NCBI GenBank assembly: GCA_963726825.1
Contig: CAVSDT010000002.1
Coordinates: 868,001-932,000, forward strand
Direction of reading: 5' to 3'
DNA from: DATLGB01 sp963726825
Lineage (GTDB): Bacteria; Actinomycetota; Thermoleophilia; Solirubrobacterales; Solirubrobacteraceae
Length of the DNA stretch: 64,000 nt
The notes below the pieces were generated by a model. That model searched no databases. It worked only from the letters and a program-made list of their open reading frames with translations, and was not told the DNA's origin. This document shows positions 7,759-15,633 of the stretch, in pieces. The translations under genes were made by a program, and so were the position numbers. Numbering within the stretch: the first letter of the stretch is position 1; the number at the start of each line of letters is the position of its first letter.

Positions 7759-7784
7759 GACGGGCGGCCCCAGGGCCGCCCGTC
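7759..7784 (+). terminator. Rho-independent terminator after pilA1
   Basis: An 11-bp GC-rich stem GACGGGCGGCC (7759-7769) / GGCCGCCCGTC (7774-7784) with a 4-nt loop, followed by GTCGTT. The T-tail is poor, as is usual in such GC-rich genomes. Confidence 0.75.
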
Positions 7785-7843
7785 GTCGTTAAAGGCCTGC
7801 AAATCGTGAGTGTCCAGAAAGCGTCCAGAGATGGGCGCTTTCG

Positions 7844-7871
7844 TCATTTCGGGATCCCGAGACGTCGATAG
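7844..7871 (+). promoter_or_regulatory. WhiG/FliA-type promoter of pilA2
   Basis: TCATTTCG at 7844-7851, 12 bases, GTCGATAG at 7864-7871. This is the weakest -35 of the set, but the -10 and spacing match. Transcription from about 7878 gives a 37-nt leader with AAGGAAGGG at 7900-7908; there is no riboswitch here. Confidence 0.55.
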
Positions 7872-7914
7872 GAGGGCTACAACACCCCCTCACTCGTCCA
7901 AGGAAGGGCGTCCC

Positions 7915-8358
7915 ATGTTCTCCAACCTCCATCAACGCGCACGAAGCCAGGAAGGCTTCACCCTCATCGAGCTCCTCGTCGTCATCCTGATCATCGGGAT
8001 CCTGGCGGCGATCGCCCTGCCGAGCTTCCTCGGGCAGACGAAGAAGGCCCAGGACGCCTCGGCCAAGTCCGACGTGCGCAACGCCGTCTCGCAGATGGAG
8101 TCCTGCTACACCGACGCCCAGACCTACGCGTCCTGCGACAACACGACGCTGGCCGCCGGCGGCCTGCAGACGACGACGGGCATCGAGAAGGGCAAGGTCA
8201 AGGTCAGCACGACCGGCACCGCGACCGGCTACGGCGTCACCGCCTACTCGCGCTCGGGCGCGAACTTCACGATCAAGAACACCGCCGGGGTCATCTCCTA
8301 CGAGTGCACCCCGACCGGCGGCGGCTGCACGTCAGCCTGGACCGGTTCCGGCGGCTGA
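7915..8358 (+). CDS. pilA: Major type IV pilin PilA (copy 2)
   Basis: The 147-residue prepilin has a 14-residue leader MFSNLHQRARSQEG and then the same FTLIELLVVILIIGILAAIALPSFLG helix start as pilA1. The head keeps both cysteine pairs (SCYTDAQTYASC and ECTPTGGGC) but differs in the middle, so the two may form different or mixed fibres. ATG 7915 is preceded by AAGGAAGGG at a 6-nt gap; longer in-frame starts upstream have no such site. Unlike pilA1 it lacks a riboswitch, so the two pilins should respond differently to c-di-GMP. pilM follows with its own promoter 4 nt after the stop. Confidence 0.92.
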   Translation: MFSNLHQRARSQEGFTLIELLVVILIIGILAAIALPSFLGQTKKAQDASAKSDVRNAVSQMESCYTDAQTYASCDNTTLAAGGLQTTTGIEKGKVKVSTTGTATGYGVTAYSRSGANFTIKNTAGVISYECTPTGGGCTSAWTGSGG

Positions 8359-8361
8359 TCC

Positions 8362-8389
8362 TCAAGGCGGGCGGGGCGCGCGCCGATCT
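8362..8389 (+). promoter_or_regulatory. WhiG/FliA-type promoter of pilM
   Basis: TCAAGGCG at 8362-8369, 12 bases, GCCGATCT at 8382-8389. ATG 8397 is exactly 7 nt downstream, so the pilM message should be leaderless. Confidence 0.65.
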
Positions 8390-8396
8390 TGTGCAC

Positions 8397-9446
8397 ATGC
8401 CCCGCCTGTCCCTGAAGCGCCACTCGTCCAAGGCGCTCGTCGGCCTCGACCTCGACCCCGCCCACGTCGCCGCCGTCGAGGCCACGTCGAACGGCTCGGT
8501 GCACATCACCCGCTCGGCCATCGGCGCCCTGCGCCCCGGCGTGCTGCGCGACGGCGAGGTCACCGACCCCGCCGCCCTCACCGCGGCCATCCAGGACCTC
8601 TGGGCGTCCAACAGCGAGCTGCCGACGCGGGTGCGGCTCGGCATCGCCAACCAGCGCATCGTCGTCCGCACGCTCGACCTGCCGCCGCTGACCGATCCGA
8701 AGGCGATCGCCTCCGCGGTCCAGGTCGAGGCGCCGGACCACATCCCGATGCCGATGGACGAGGCGATCATCGACCACCAGGTCCTCGGCATCGTGGACAC
8801 CCCGGCCGGTCCGCGCACGCGCGTCGTCGTCGTCGCGGTCCGCCGCGAGATGATCGACCGCTACGTCGACGCCGTCCGCGGCGCGGGGCTCGACATCGCG
8901 GGCATCGACCTGTCCGCCTTCGCGCTCGTGCGCGCGCTCGCGGCCCCCAACGACGGCGAGGGGATCATCTTCGTCAACGTCGCCGGGCTCACGAACGTCG
9001 CCGTGGCGATCGGTCCGCACTGCCTGTTCACCCGTGCCGCCGCCGGGGGGCTGGACACGATGATCCATGCGCTCGCCGATCGTCGCGCGCTGACGACCGA
9101 GCACGCGAGTCAGTGGATCAGCCACGTCGGGCTCGAGACGCCCATCGAGGAGATCGACGGCGATCCCGAGGTCGTCGCCGCGACCCGCACCGTGCTCGAG
9201 GAGGGCGTGCACCAGCTCGCCGACACCGTGCGCAACTCGCTCAACTTCTACCGGATGCAGCAGAACGCGCAGCCGGTCTCGCGGGCCGTGCTGACCGGGC
9301 CCGCCGCCGCCGTCCCGGGCCTGCCCGGCGCGCTCGCGGACAAGTTGTCGATGATGGTCGAGGTGCGTGCCGTCCACGGCGCCACCATCGCCGGCGACGG
9401 CTCGCGGCTCGCCGTTGCGGCCGGGCTCGCGGTCGACACGCCGTGA
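8397..9446 (+). CDS. pilM: Type IV pilus actin-like ATPase PilM
   Basis: The 349-residue cytoplasmic protein of the FtsA/actin fold. LVGLDLDPAHVAAVEA near the N-terminus is the phosphate-1 region, QVEAPDHIPMPMDEAIIDHQVL matches the PilM 1C-like region, and GPAAAVPGLPGALADKL near the C-terminus is the adenosine-binding part. PilM recruits PilN's N-terminus to build the ring above the motor. ATG 8397 (MPRLSLKRHSSK) was chosen because it begins 7 nt after the promoter's -10; a longer in-frame start would overlap the pilA2 gene. pilD follows 42 nt later and may be cotranscribed. Confidence 0.9.
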   Translation: MPRLSLKRHSSKALVGLDLDPAHVAAVEATSNGSVHITRSAIGALRPGVLRDGEVTDPAALTAAIQDLWASNSELPTRVRLGIANQRIVVRTLDLPPLTDPKAIASAVQVEAPDHIPMPMDEAIIDHQVLGIVDTPAGPRTRVVVVAVRREMIDRYVDAVRGAGLDIAGIDLSAFALVRALAAPNDGEGIIFVNVAGLTNVAVAIGPHCLFTRAAAGGLDTMIHALADRRALTTEHASQWISHVGLETPIEEIDGDPEVVAATRTVLEEGVHQLADTVRNSLNFYRMQQNAQPVSRAVLTGPAAAVPGLPGALADKLSMMVEVRAVHGATIAGDGSRLAVAAGLAVDTP

Positions 9447-9488
9447 GGCCCCGCAGGAAGCCGGGCCCCCGCGGCGTAACCGCCTGAC

Positions 9489-10250
9489 GTGTCCCTCGCC
9501 GTCGCCGCCCTCCTCGCCGCCCTCGTGGGTGGCCTGATCGGCTCCTTCCTCAACGTCGTCATCTGGCGCCTGCCGCGCGGCGAGTCCCTCGTCTCCCCGC
9601 CGTCGCACTGCCCGCGCTGCGACGCGCCGGTCAAGCCCTACGACAACGTCCCGGTCCTCTCGTGGCTGCTGCTGCGCGGCGCCTGCCGCCACTGCCACGA
9701 GCCGATCCCCGTCCGCTACCCGCTGGTGGAGGCCTTGACCGCCGTCCTGTTCGCGCTCGTCCCGATCACCCAGGGCGTCGACTCCGACGTGTGGACGGGC
9801 TTCCTGCTCGTGCTCGTGCTCGTGCCGTGCACGTTCATCGACATCGACCACCGGATCATCCCGAACCGGATCACCTACCCGGCCGCCCCGCTGGCGGTGG
9901 TGCTCGTGGCGGTGTTCCAGCGCGACGAGCTCACGAGCCACCTCGTCGGCGGGCTCGCCGCGCTCCTGTTCCTCGGCATCGCGTGGTTCGCCTACCCCGC
10001 CGGCATGGGCCTCGGCGACGTCAAGCTCGCCGGCGTGATGGGCCTCCTGCTCGGGCGCGCGGTCGGCCCGGCACTCGCGGTCGCGCTGATCGCCGGCTCG
10101 CTCAGCGGCTTCGCGATCATGGCCGTCAAGGGCGTCAAGGCGGGCCGCAAGACCTTCATCCCGTTCGGGCCGTTCCTCGCGCTCGGCGGCCTCGTCGGGC
10201 TCTGGGCGGGCGACGCGATCGTCGACTGGTACCTGGACTCCTTCACCTAG
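9489..10250 (+). CDS. pilD: Prepilin peptidase / N-methyltransferase PilD
   Basis: The 253-residue polytopic membrane protease (A24 family) cleaves after the conserved Gly of prepilins and methylates the new N-terminus. The N-terminal domain carries GSFLNVVIWRLPRGESL and two zinc-binding pairs CPRC (about residues 41-44) and CRHC (66-69). Catalytic aspartates are in FIDIDHRIIPNRITYP (about 116-131) and MGLGDVKLAGVMG. About seven hydrophobic helices follow the usual A24 layout. It serves the two pilins and three minor pilins in this locus. GTG 9489 is the only good start; no clear Shine-Dalgarno is present. Confidence 0.93.
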   Translation: MSLAVAALLAALVGGLIGSFLNVVIWRLPRGESLVSPPSHCPRCDAPVKPYDNVPVLSWLLLRGACRHCHEPIPVRYPLVEALTAVLFALVPITQGVDSDVWTGFLLVLVLVPCTFIDIDHRIIPNRITYPAAPLAVVLVAVFQRDELTSHLVGGLAALLFLGIAWFAYPAGMGLGDVKLAGVMGLLLGRAVGPALAVALIAGSLSGFAIMAVKGVKAGRKTFIPFGPFLALGGLVGLWAGDAIVDWYLDSFT

Positions 10251-10272
10251 GGCAACGCCAGGACCGGATTTC

Positions 10273-10300
10273 TCAAGGCCCCACGCGACGGTGCCGATGA
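10273..10300 (+). promoter_or_regulatory. WhiG/FliA-type promoter of the second pilNOP-like operon
   Basis: TCAAGGCC at 10273-10280, 12 bases, GCCGATGA at 10293-10300. The predicted transcript starts near 10307 and leaves a leader of about 36 nt to ATG 10344. Confidence 0.7.
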
Positions 10301-10343
10301 CCGCAGTACCGCCGGTTCCCGCAGATGGGCCCGGCGGCTCCCC

Positions 10344-11177
10344 ATGCAAGCGGTCAACCTCCTTCCAAGCGAGCAGCGCCCCGCCCGGCCCGCAGCCTCC
10401 GCCGCGGCCGCGGACGCCCGTGAGGCGCCGATCGGCGCCCTCGCCGTCCTGGCGATCCTCGCCGTCGCCGTGATCGCCGTCGCCCTCCACGTGCAGGGCA
10501 CCAACACCGTCAAGGACCGCGAGGCCGAGCTCGCGAGCGTGACGGCGCAGGTGCAGGTCGTCAGCGCCCGGGCGGCCAAGCTGCAGCGCTACACCGCCTT
10601 CGAGGCCCTGGCGACGCAGCGCCAGCAGACGGTCGGCGCGCTCGCCCGCGGGCGCTTCGACTGGGCGCCGACCCTCACCGACATCGCGCGGGTGCTGCCC
10701 GGCGACGCGTACCTCGGGACCCTCTGCGGGGACGCCGGCGCCGGCGGCTGCACCGCGACGCTGCGCAGCGGCCTCCCCAACGCCACCGCGGTCACGATGA
10801 CCGGCTGCACCACGTCCCAGGACGCGGTCGCGACGCTCATGACGCGTCTGCGCAACGTGCGCGGCGTGACCCGCGTGACGCTCGAGTCCTCCATGCGCGC
10901 CACGACCGGCGCCGACGCGACCGACAGCGCGACGCCCGGGACACGGCCCTGCCCCAAGGGCGACCCGCCGCAGTTCTCCCTCGTCGTGTTCTTCGGCCGC
11001 GCGCCGATCGCCGCGGCCGGCCAGGCCAACGCCGTGGCGACGCCCACCCCCGCCGCCACCCCCGCCGCCGGGGCGACCGCCACGCCGACGCCGGCGACCC
11101 CGGCCGCCGGGACGACGGCGGGCCAGCCGGCTCCCACCGCCACCGCAGCCGCCGCGACCCCTGCGAGCACGCCGTGA
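10344..11177 (+). CDS. pilN: Type IV pilus inner-membrane alignment protein PilN (copy 2)
   Basis: The 277-residue product begins MQAVNLLPSEQRPA, and this NLLP motif is the PilM-binding peptide of PilN. It is clearer here than in copy 1, which lacks it. One membrane helix follows (about residues 32-50), then a coiled region and the motif FDWAPTLTDIARVLPGDAYL. The C-terminal 60 residues are a repetitive Ala/Thr/Pro tail. Because only this copy keeps NLLP, it is the more likely canonical partner of PilM. It overlaps pilO copy 2 by GTGA. Confidence 0.85.
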   Translation: MQAVNLLPSEQRPARPAASAAAADAREAPIGALAVLAILAVAVIAVALHVQGTNTVKDREAELASVTAQVQVVSARAAKLQRYTAFEALATQRQQTVGALARGRFDWAPTLTDIARVLPGDAYLGTLCGDAGAGGCTATLRSGLPNATAVTMTGCTTSQDAVATLMTRLRNVRGVTRVTLESSMRATTGADATDSATPGTRPCPKGDPPQFSLVVFFGRAPIAAAGQANAVATPTPAATPAAGATATPTPATPAAGTTAGQPAPTATAAAATPASTP

Positions 11178-11899
11178 AGTCCCGCTCCGCCATCATCGCG
11201 ATCGTCGTCGTGGCCCTCGCCGGCTTCGGCGCGTGGCACTTCCTCGTCTCGCCGCCGCGCCAGGAGGCCGCGGACGTGCAGGCCCAGATCGACACCCAGC
11301 AGGCCGCGCTGACCACGGCGCAGACCACACTCGCCGCGGCCGAGGGCGCCAAGGCGCGCTACCGCGCGGCGTACACGGAGGTCCTGCGGCTCGGCAAGGC
11401 GGTCCCCGAGGACGACGATCTCCAGTCCCTGCTCGTGCAGCTGTCCGCGACCGCCCGCGCCTCGAAGGTGCGCTTCGTCTCGCTCGAACGCGGCAACGCG
11501 CCGACCGGCGCCGTGCCCACCGGTACGGGGCAGACCACCACGGCGCCGCTGCCGCCCGGTGCCACCGTCGGCGCCTCCGGCTTCCCGACGGTGCCGCTGA
11601 AGCTCACCTTCTCCGGCGACTACTTCCAGCTGACGGGCTTCCTCCGCCGCCTGCAGGCCTACGTGAAGACGGGGAAGACGATTCGCGTCAAGGGCCGGCT
11701 GCTCACGCTCGACGGCGTCTCGCTGACGGCGCCGACCCCCGGCAGCCGCAAGCTCGATGCCGTCGTGTCGGCCACCGCCTACCTCGTCTCGCCCGTCGAG
11801 GGCGCCACCGCAGGCGCGACCGCGGCCAGCCCGGGCGCCGCCGCGCCGTCCGGTGCGGTCTCGACGGTCCCGACCCCCGCCACCGGGAGCAACGGCTGA
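11174..11899 (+). CDS. pilO: Type IV pilus inner-membrane protein PilO (copy 2)
   Basis: The 241-residue product has a single N-terminal membrane helix (SAIIAIVVVALAGFGAWHFLV), a coiled coil (EAADVQAQIDTQQAALTTAQ) and the PilO ferredoxin-like domain with LKLTFSGDYFQLTGFLRRLQ. It shares VLRLGKAVP and the general layout with copy 1 at 5458. It should dimerise with the adjacent PilN. GTG start overlaps the pilN stop, and its TGA overlaps the next ATG (TGATG at 11897-11901), so the three-gene order and coupling repeat those of the first module. Confidence 0.85.
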   Translation: MKSRSAIIAIVVVALAGFGAWHFLVSPPRQEAADVQAQIDTQQAALTTAQTTLAAAEGAKARYRAAYTEVLRLGKAVPEDDDLQSLLVQLSATARASKVRFVSLERGNAPTGAVPTGTGQTTTAPLPPGATVGASGFPTVPLKLTFSGDYFQLTGFLRRLQAYVKTGKTIRVKGRLLTLDGVSLTAPTPGSRKLDAVVSATAYLVSPVEGATAGATAASPGAAAPSGAVSTVPTPATGSNG

Positions 11900-12843
11900 T
11901 GGATCTGACCAGGCCCTTCCGCGAGCTCGTCGACCGCAAGCTGTGGCCGCTCGCGCTCGTGCTCGTGCTCGCGCTCGCCGCCGTGCCGCTGCTCCTCTCG
12001 CGCTCGGCGGAGTCCGCCGCCGGCCCGGCGGCGCCGATCGTCGCCAACGCCGACGACGACGCCGATCCCGTCGTCGACGCCACCGATCCCGCCACCCTCG
12101 ACGCGGCCCGCGAGGTGCTGGGCAAGGAGAAGGACCCGTTCCGCGCGGCACGGGTCATCCGGGCTGCGGCCAAGAAGGCCAAGCGGGCAGAGAAGGCCGG
12201 CGCGGCGCAGTCCGCCGGCGGCTCCGGGACGACCGGCGGCGGCTCCGGGACGACCGGCGGCGGCTCCGGGACGACCGGCGGCGGCTCCGGGACGACCGGC
12301 GGCACCTCCGGCGGGCAGGGCGCCACGTCCTCGCCGGCCCCCGCCGGCCCGGCCCCGACCGCGACGCCGGTGGCGACCCCCACGCCCGACCTCGTCTTCC
12401 CGCTCCAGTCCCTCGAGGTCCGCTTCGGCACGGTGGAGGAGCCGGACCACGCCGACCGGACGCTCACCCGCCTCAGCGGCCTGCCCAAGGGCGCGACACC
12501 CGCGCTGCTCTACCTCGGCCTGCTCAAGGACCGCAAGACCGCCGTCTTCCTCGTCGACGACCGGGTCAGCGTGCTCGGCGACGGCGCCTGCCGGCCGACG
12601 CCCGACACCTGCGAGACGCTGCGGATGCGCAAGGGCGACATCGAGTTCGTGGGCACCCCCGACGGCGGCCAGTACCAGGTCGAGGTCCTGAAGGTCCACA
12701 CCCGTGAGACGCGCAGTGCGAGCGTCGCCCGCGCGTCACGGACCCGCACCGCTCGCGGCGGCAAGCGCTGGCTGCGCAAGATGGGCGGCAAGGGCGTGGG
12801 TCTGCGCTACGACGCCGCCGACGGCACCCTCACCAAGAAGTAG
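11899..12843 (+). CDS. Third protein of the pilNO module, PilP-like position (copy 2)
   Basis: The 314-residue paralogue of the protein at 6183. After a short N-terminus (MDLTRPFRELVDRKLWPLAL) comes one membrane helix, a charged segment containing KEKDPFRAARVIRAAAKKAK, a glycine-serine-threonine repeat linker (see 12217), and the conserved C-terminal domain. That domain has LEVRFGTVEEP, LYLGLLKDRKTAVFLV and the cysteine motif CRPTPDTCETLRMRKGD. The shared pattern C-x-P-x-x-x-x-C-x-x-L-x-x-x-x-G across both copies suggests a disulfide-stabilised extracytoplasmic domain. Function unknown, but constant association with pilN-pilO supports a role in the pilus scaffold. Confidence 0.75.
   Translation: MDLTRPFRELVDRKLWPLALVLVLALAAVPLLLSRSAESAAGPAAPIVANADDDADPVVDATDPATLDAAREVLGKEKDPFRAARVIRAAAKKAKRAEKAGAAQSAGGSGTTGGGSGTTGGGSGTTGGGSGTTGGTSGGQGATSSPAPAGPAPTATPVATPTPDLVFPLQSLEVRFGTVEEPDHADRTLTRLSGLPKGATPALLYLGLLKDRKTAVFLVDDRVSVLGDGACRPTPDTCETLRMRKGDIEFVGTPDGGQYQVEVLKVHTRETRSASVARASRTRTARGGKRWLRKMGGKGVGLRYDAADGTLTKK
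12217..12300 (+). repeat. Four tandem 21-bp repeats coding a GGSGTTG linker
   Basis: Four exact head-to-tail copies of a 21-bp unit (starts 12217, 12238, 12259, 12280) encode GGSGTTG. They sit in the flexible linker of the pilP-like protein, and being exact are likely to vary in copy number between strains. Confidence 0.9.
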
Positions 12844-12865
12844 CCCTTCCTAGACTCGGCGGCTC

Positions 12866-14032
12866 ATGTCGCTGCGCGTCGTCACCGCCGGGGAGAGCCA
12901 CGGCCCCGGTCTCACCTGCGTCGTGGAGGGCCTGCCCGCCGGGCTCGAGCTCGACCAGGACGCCGTCAACGCCGACATGGCGCGCCGGCAGCTGGGCCAC
13001 GGCCGCGGCGGCCGGATGAAGATCGAGAAGGACTCGGCCGAGGTCACCTCCGGCGTCCGCCACGGCCGCACGCTCGGCGGCCCGATCGCCCTCCTCGTCG
13101 CCAACCGCGACTACAAGAACTGGGAGGAGCGGATGAACCCGTGGCCGGTGGAGGCCACGATCCCGCCCGTCACCACGCCGCGCCCCGGCCACGCCGATCT
13201 CGCCGGCGTGATGAAGTTCGGCTTCGACGACGTGCGCAACGTGCTCGAGCGCGCGTCGGCGCGGGAGACGGCCGCCCGCGTCGCCGGCGGCGCGCTGGCC
13301 AAGGCCTTCCTGCGCGCGCTCGGCGTCGAGATCCGCTCGCACGTCCTGCAGATCAACAGCGTCCAGGCGCCGCTACGCGACCAGCTGACGCTGGCGGACT
13401 TCGACGCCGTCGACGCCTCCCCGGTCCGCTGCCTCGACCCCGAGGCGACCCGCGCGATGGTCGCCGAGATCACCGCCCTGCGCAAGCAGAACGAGTCGCT
13501 CGGCGGCGTCTTCGAGGTGCGCGCCTTCGGCGTCGTCCCGGGCCTCGGCTCCCACGTGTCGTGGGAGGAGCGCATGGACGGCCGCATCGGCCAGGCGATG
13601 CTCTCGATCCAGTCCGTGAAGGGCTGCGGCATCGGCGACGGCTTCGACCTCGCGGGGCGCCCGGGCTCGCAGGCCCACGACGAGGTCTTCCACTCCGAGG
13701 AGCGCGGCTACTTCCGCGAGACCAACCGCGCCGGCGGCATCGAGGGCGGCATGACGACGGGGGAGCCGGTCGTCGTCCGGGTCGCGGCCAAGCCGATCCC
13801 GACGCTGACCAAGCCCCTGCGCAGCGTCGACATCGCCACGCACGAGCCCGTGCAGGCGCTGCGCGAGCGCACCGACTCCGCCGTCGTCCCGGCCGCGGGC
13901 GTGGTGGGGGAGGCGATGCTCGCGATCGTCCTCGCGAGCGCCTACCGCGAGAAGTTCGGCGGCGATCACATCGACGACGCCCGCGCCGCCCTCGCCGCGT
14001 ACCGACAGCGGATCGGCTGGACCCACCGCTAG
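12866..14032 (+). CDS. aroC: Chorismate synthase
   Basis: The 388-residue cytoplasmic enzyme converts 5-enolpyruvylshikimate-3-phosphate to chorismate using reduced flavin, the last common step of aromatic amino-acid synthesis. It starts SLRVVTAGESHGPGLTCVVEG, the family signature, with GHGRGGRMKIEKDSAEVTSG and the RPGHADLAGVMKFGFDDVRN region following. The final third holds GGIEGGMTTGEPVVVRVA. Length is normal for the family. It opens the aromatic operon 22 nt after the pilus locus, with TAGACT at 12851 as a possible -10. Its stop overlaps the GTG of the next gene (TAGTG). Confidence 0.96.
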   Translation: MSLRVVTAGESHGPGLTCVVEGLPAGLELDQDAVNADMARRQLGHGRGGRMKIEKDSAEVTSGVRHGRTLGGPIALLVANRDYKNWEERMNPWPVEATIPPVTTPRPGHADLAGVMKFGFDDVRNVLERASARETAARVAGGALAKAFLRALGVEIRSHVLQINSVQAPLRDQLTLADFDAVDASPVRCLDPEATRAMVAEITALRKQNESLGGVFEVRAFGVVPGLGSHVSWEERMDGRIGQAMLSIQSVKGCGIGDGFDLAGRPGSQAHDEVFHSEERGYFRETNRAGGIEGGMTTGEPVVVRVAAKPIPTLTKPLRSVDIATHEPVQALRERTDSAVVPAAGVVGEAMLAIVLASAYREKFGGDHIDDARAALAAYRQRIGWTHR

Positions 14033-15540
14033 TGGCCCTCGTCCTGATCGGCTTCATGGGGGCCGGCAAGACGTCGGCCGCCCGGTCCGCCGCCGCCGAG
14101 CTCGGCGGGCGGCCGGTCGACGCCGACGCCATGCTCGAAGAGCGCCTCGGCATGCGGATCGAGGACTGGTTCTCCCACCACGGCGAGGCGGCCTTCCGTG
14201 AGCAGGAGGAGGCCACCGTGCTCGGCCTGCTCGCCGATCCGGGTGGAGCGCCCATCATCGCCCTCGGTGGCGGCGCCGTGGGGTCCGAGCGCGTCCAGGA
14301 GGCGCTGCGCCACCACACCGTCGTCCTGCTCGACGTCGACACCGACAGCGCCTGGCAGCGCGCCGGCGGCCGCCGCCCGCTCGCCCGCGACCGGCGCCGC
14401 TTCGAGGAGCTGCACGCCGAGCGCCTGCCGCTGTACGAGCGCCTCGCCGACGCGATCCTGCCCACGAGCCGGCGGGAGACGCTGCGCCACGCCCTTCCGG
14501 CGATCGCCGCGCTGCAGACCGCGCCGCGCGCGACGAAGCTCCTGTGGGCCGAGTCGGCGTCGTCGACCTACCCCGTGTTCGTCGGCGAGGGGCTCAGCAC
14601 GGCGGACTTCTGGCCCGTGCCCGGCCGCCGCTTCACCGTCACCGACGACGTCGTCGGCCCGCTCCACGCTCCCGGCGCCGACCATGCGATGCCGGCGGGG
14701 GAGACCCACAAGACGCTCGCCACCGCCGAGGCGGTGCTGCGCGCGATGGCGACCGCCGGCCTCGATCACGACTCCCACGTCGCGGCCGTCGGCGGCGGGG
14801 TCGTCGGCGACGTCGCCGGGTTCTGCGCGGCGATCTACCAGCGCGGGATCGGCGTCGTGCAGGTCCCGACGACGCTCGTCGCCCAGGTCGACAGCGCCTA
14901 CGGCGGCAAGACCGGCGTCGACCTCCCGGAAGGCAAGAACTACGCCGGCGCCTACCACCAGCCGCTGGCCGTCGTGGCCGACCCGGGCGTCCTGCGCTCG
15001 TTGCCGCAGGCGGAGCTCGCAGCGGGATGGGCGGAGGTCGTCAAGACCGCGCTGATCGCCGGTGGCGGGCTGTGGCGGCGGGTGCGCGAGTCCGCGCCCG
15101 ACGCCCCCGTGCTCGACCGCGACCTCGTCGTCGCCTGCGCGCGCACGAAGCTCGCGATCGTCGCCGCCGACGAGCGCGACGGCGGCCGGCGCCAGGCGCT
15201 CAACCTCGGCCACACCGTCGGCCACGCGATCGAGACGGTCACCGGCTACGCGCGCTACCGCCACGGCGAGGCCGTCGGGCTCGGCCTGCTCGCGGCCCTG
15301 ACCCTCTCCAACCAGCCGCGGCTGCGTGATGAGGTCCGCGTCCTGCTCGCGGGCCGCGGCCTGCCGACCCGCATGGACCCCGCGATCGACCCCGAGGCCG
15401 TCCTGCGCGCCACGGCGCGGGACAAGAAGCGCCGCGACGGCCAGGTGGGCTTCGTGCTCGTCGACGCGCCGGGCGACGTCGTCACCGGCGTCCCCGTGCC
15501 CGAGGACGACCTGCGCGCCGCTCTGGCAGAGTTGCGCTGA
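14032..15540 (+). CDS. aroKB: Bifunctional shikimate kinase / 3-dehydroquinate synthase (AroK-AroB fusion)
   Basis: The 502-residue product joins two enzymes. Residues 1 to about 165 are shikimate kinase, with the ATP loop GFMGAGKTS, the shikimate-binding Asp and Arg in VDADAMLEERLGMRIEDWF and GEAAFREQE, and ALGGGAV. From about residue 170 it is 3-dehydroquinate synthase, with GGGVVGDVAGF (NAD site), VPTTLVAQVDSAYGGKTGVD, KNYAGAYHQP and the metal ligand histidines in NLGHTVGHAIE. The two catalyse steps 5 and 2 of the shikimate pathway. No stop or frameshift separates them, so the fusion is direct. GTG 14032 overlaps the aroC stop. Confidence 0.93.
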   Translation: MALVLIGFMGAGKTSAARSAAAELGGRPVDADAMLEERLGMRIEDWFSHHGEAAFREQEEATVLGLLADPGGAPIIALGGGAVGSERVQEALRHHTVVLLDVDTDSAWQRAGGRRPLARDRRRFEELHAERLPLYERLADAILPTSRRETLRHALPAIAALQTAPRATKLLWAESASSTYPVFVGEGLSTADFWPVPGRRFTVTDDVVGPLHAPGADHAMPAGETHKTLATAEAVLRAMATAGLDHDSHVAAVGGGVVGDVAGFCAAIYQRGIGVVQVPTTLVAQVDSAYGGKTGVDLPEGKNYAGAYHQPLAVVADPGVLRSLPQAELAAGWAEVVKTALIAGGGLWRRVRESAPDAPVLDRDLVVACARTKLAIVAADERDGGRRQALNLGHTVGHAIETVTGYARYRHGEAVGLGLLAALTLSNQPRLRDEVRVLLAGRGLPTRMDPAIDPEAVLRATARDKKRRDGQVGFVLVDAPGDVVTGVPVPEDDLRAALAELR

Positions 15541-15633
15541 TGGCCGATCCCACGACATCCGTGTTCGTACGCCCGGCGCCGCGTCAGCGCGGTCCGTACG
15601 GGCGCGGGATCGTGGGATCGGCCATCTGATGGC
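15537..15633 (+). repeat. Small inverted-repeat element between aroKB and aroQ, with a coupled 29-codon reading frame
   Basis: A perfect 16-bp inverted repeat (15540-15555 and 15610-15625) encloses 54 bases that themselves can fold (GTACG/CGTAC and CCGCG/CGCGG). The whole is flanked by an 8-bp direct repeat CTGATGGC at 15537-15544 and 15626-15633. The segment also reads as a 29-residue frame from ATG 15540 to TGA 15627-15629, overlapping the aroKB stop and the aroQ start as TGATG at both ends. It may be a palindromic miniature insertion with target duplication, a stem-loop processing site, or a real leader-like peptide; I favour the first. Confidence 0.6.

Noticed and set aside
7817..7840. 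Hairpin GAAAGCG/CGCTTTC as a second terminator
   Set aside because: It lies just upstream of the pilA2 promoter, with a long loop and no U-tract. The stem at 7759-7784 is the better terminator.
7878..7914. A second riboswitch before pilA2
   Set aside because: The leader is only about 37 nt with no GEMM landmarks; only a normal ribosome site is seen.
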